Source: Chloroflexota bacterium
GTDB taxonomy: Bacteria > Chloroflexota > Dehalococcoidia > UBA3495
NCBI GenBank assembly: GCA_022571575.1
Contig: JACZXN010000137.1
Location: 1 to 5,686 of the forward strand
Length of the DNA: 5,686 bases
Direction: 5' to 3'
The notes under the pieces were generated by a model. That model made no database searches. It worked only from the letters and a program-made list of their open reading frames with translations, and had not been told where the DNA came from. Position numbers and translations under genes: made by a program. How positions within the stretch are numbered: position 1 is the stretch's first letter; the number at the start of each line of letters is the position of its first letter. Positions 5,561 through 5,686 of this stretch are shown piece by piece.

Positions 5561-5686
5561 CCTCTTCCAGGCCCGCCCTCGCCGCCCGGCCGTCCAGGGT
5601 TGCCGCCGCGGCGTCCAGGGTCTCCCGGTAGCGGTCCAGGAAATTGCCGCCCACCTCATGCGCCATCACCCGCTGCCGGTATAGTT
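5532..5686 (-). CDS. Unidentified protein, C-terminal 50 residues, runs off the window
   Basis: The minus strand carries an open frame from the right edge to a TAA at 5532. It was not long enough to stand out but has clear coding character: 44 of 50 sense codons end in G or C, like the firm genes nearby. The visible peptide runs from LYRQRVMAHEVGG through NFLDRYRETLD to a C-terminal EEVIRRAFESS. It is rich in Ala, Arg and Glu and looks helical and soluble, with no membrane segment or cysteine. I do not recognise the family. It is convergent with the antiporter gene and overlaps its last 29 bases. A plus-strand frame across the same stretch exists but overlaps the antiporter extensively and lacks family features. 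Confidence 0.7.
   Translation of the reverse strand, partial: LYRQRVMAHEVGGNFLDRYRETLDAAAATLDGRAARAGLEEVIRRAFESS

Noticed and set aside
1..5686. A previously undescribed multi-gene system
   Set aside because: Every complete gene belongs to a well-known family, and gene order (glcDEF, leuB, antiporter) shows no defence, mobile or novel metabolic signature. The only unknown is the fragment at the right edge, too short to support such a claim.

Overview
This is a high-GC bacterial stretch (third codon positions are roughly 85-90% G/C in the real genes). It carries six protein genes, two of them cut by the window edges. The protein sequences read to me like Chloroflexota (Dehalococcoidia/SAR202-like relatives), but that is an impression from motif wording, not a search result. 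No RNA genes, mobile elements, CRISPR arrays or phage genes are visible.

Left part (1-3031, minus strand): a glycolate oxidase operon in the order glcD (FAD subunit), glcE (second FAD-domain subunit), glcF (iron-sulfur subunit, only its N-terminus). glcE and glcF abut with no gap, and the glcF ribosome binding site lies inside the end of glcE. glcD and glcE are separated by 84 bases that hold two hairpins. The three products should form one complex that oxidises glycolate (or a related 2-hydroxyacid) to glyoxylate and passes electrons through Fe-S centres to the respiratory chain.

Middle (about 3032-4339): a divergent intergenic region with a plausible sigma70-type promoter, then leuB on the plus strand. 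leuB encodes 3-isopropylmalate dehydrogenase of leucine biosynthesis. It starts at a GTG with a very strong Shine-Dalgarno sequence.

Right part (4340-5686): a 162-base spacer with a long, near-perfect inverted repeat, then a plus-strand membrane antiporter of the Ca2+/cation (sodium/calcium exchanger) superfamily. Its last 29 bases overlap the end of a convergent, unidentified minus-strand gene that runs off the right edge.

The neighbours do not form one obvious pathway: glycolate oxidation, leucine synthesis and cation antiport look like adjacent housekeeping units. I see no convincing novel multi-gene system. The points most worth checking are the structured leader before the antiporter, the changed ion-ligand positions in the antiporter, the hairpins that split glcD from glcEF, the Gly-rich tandem repeat at the start of GlcF, and the unidentified convergent gene.
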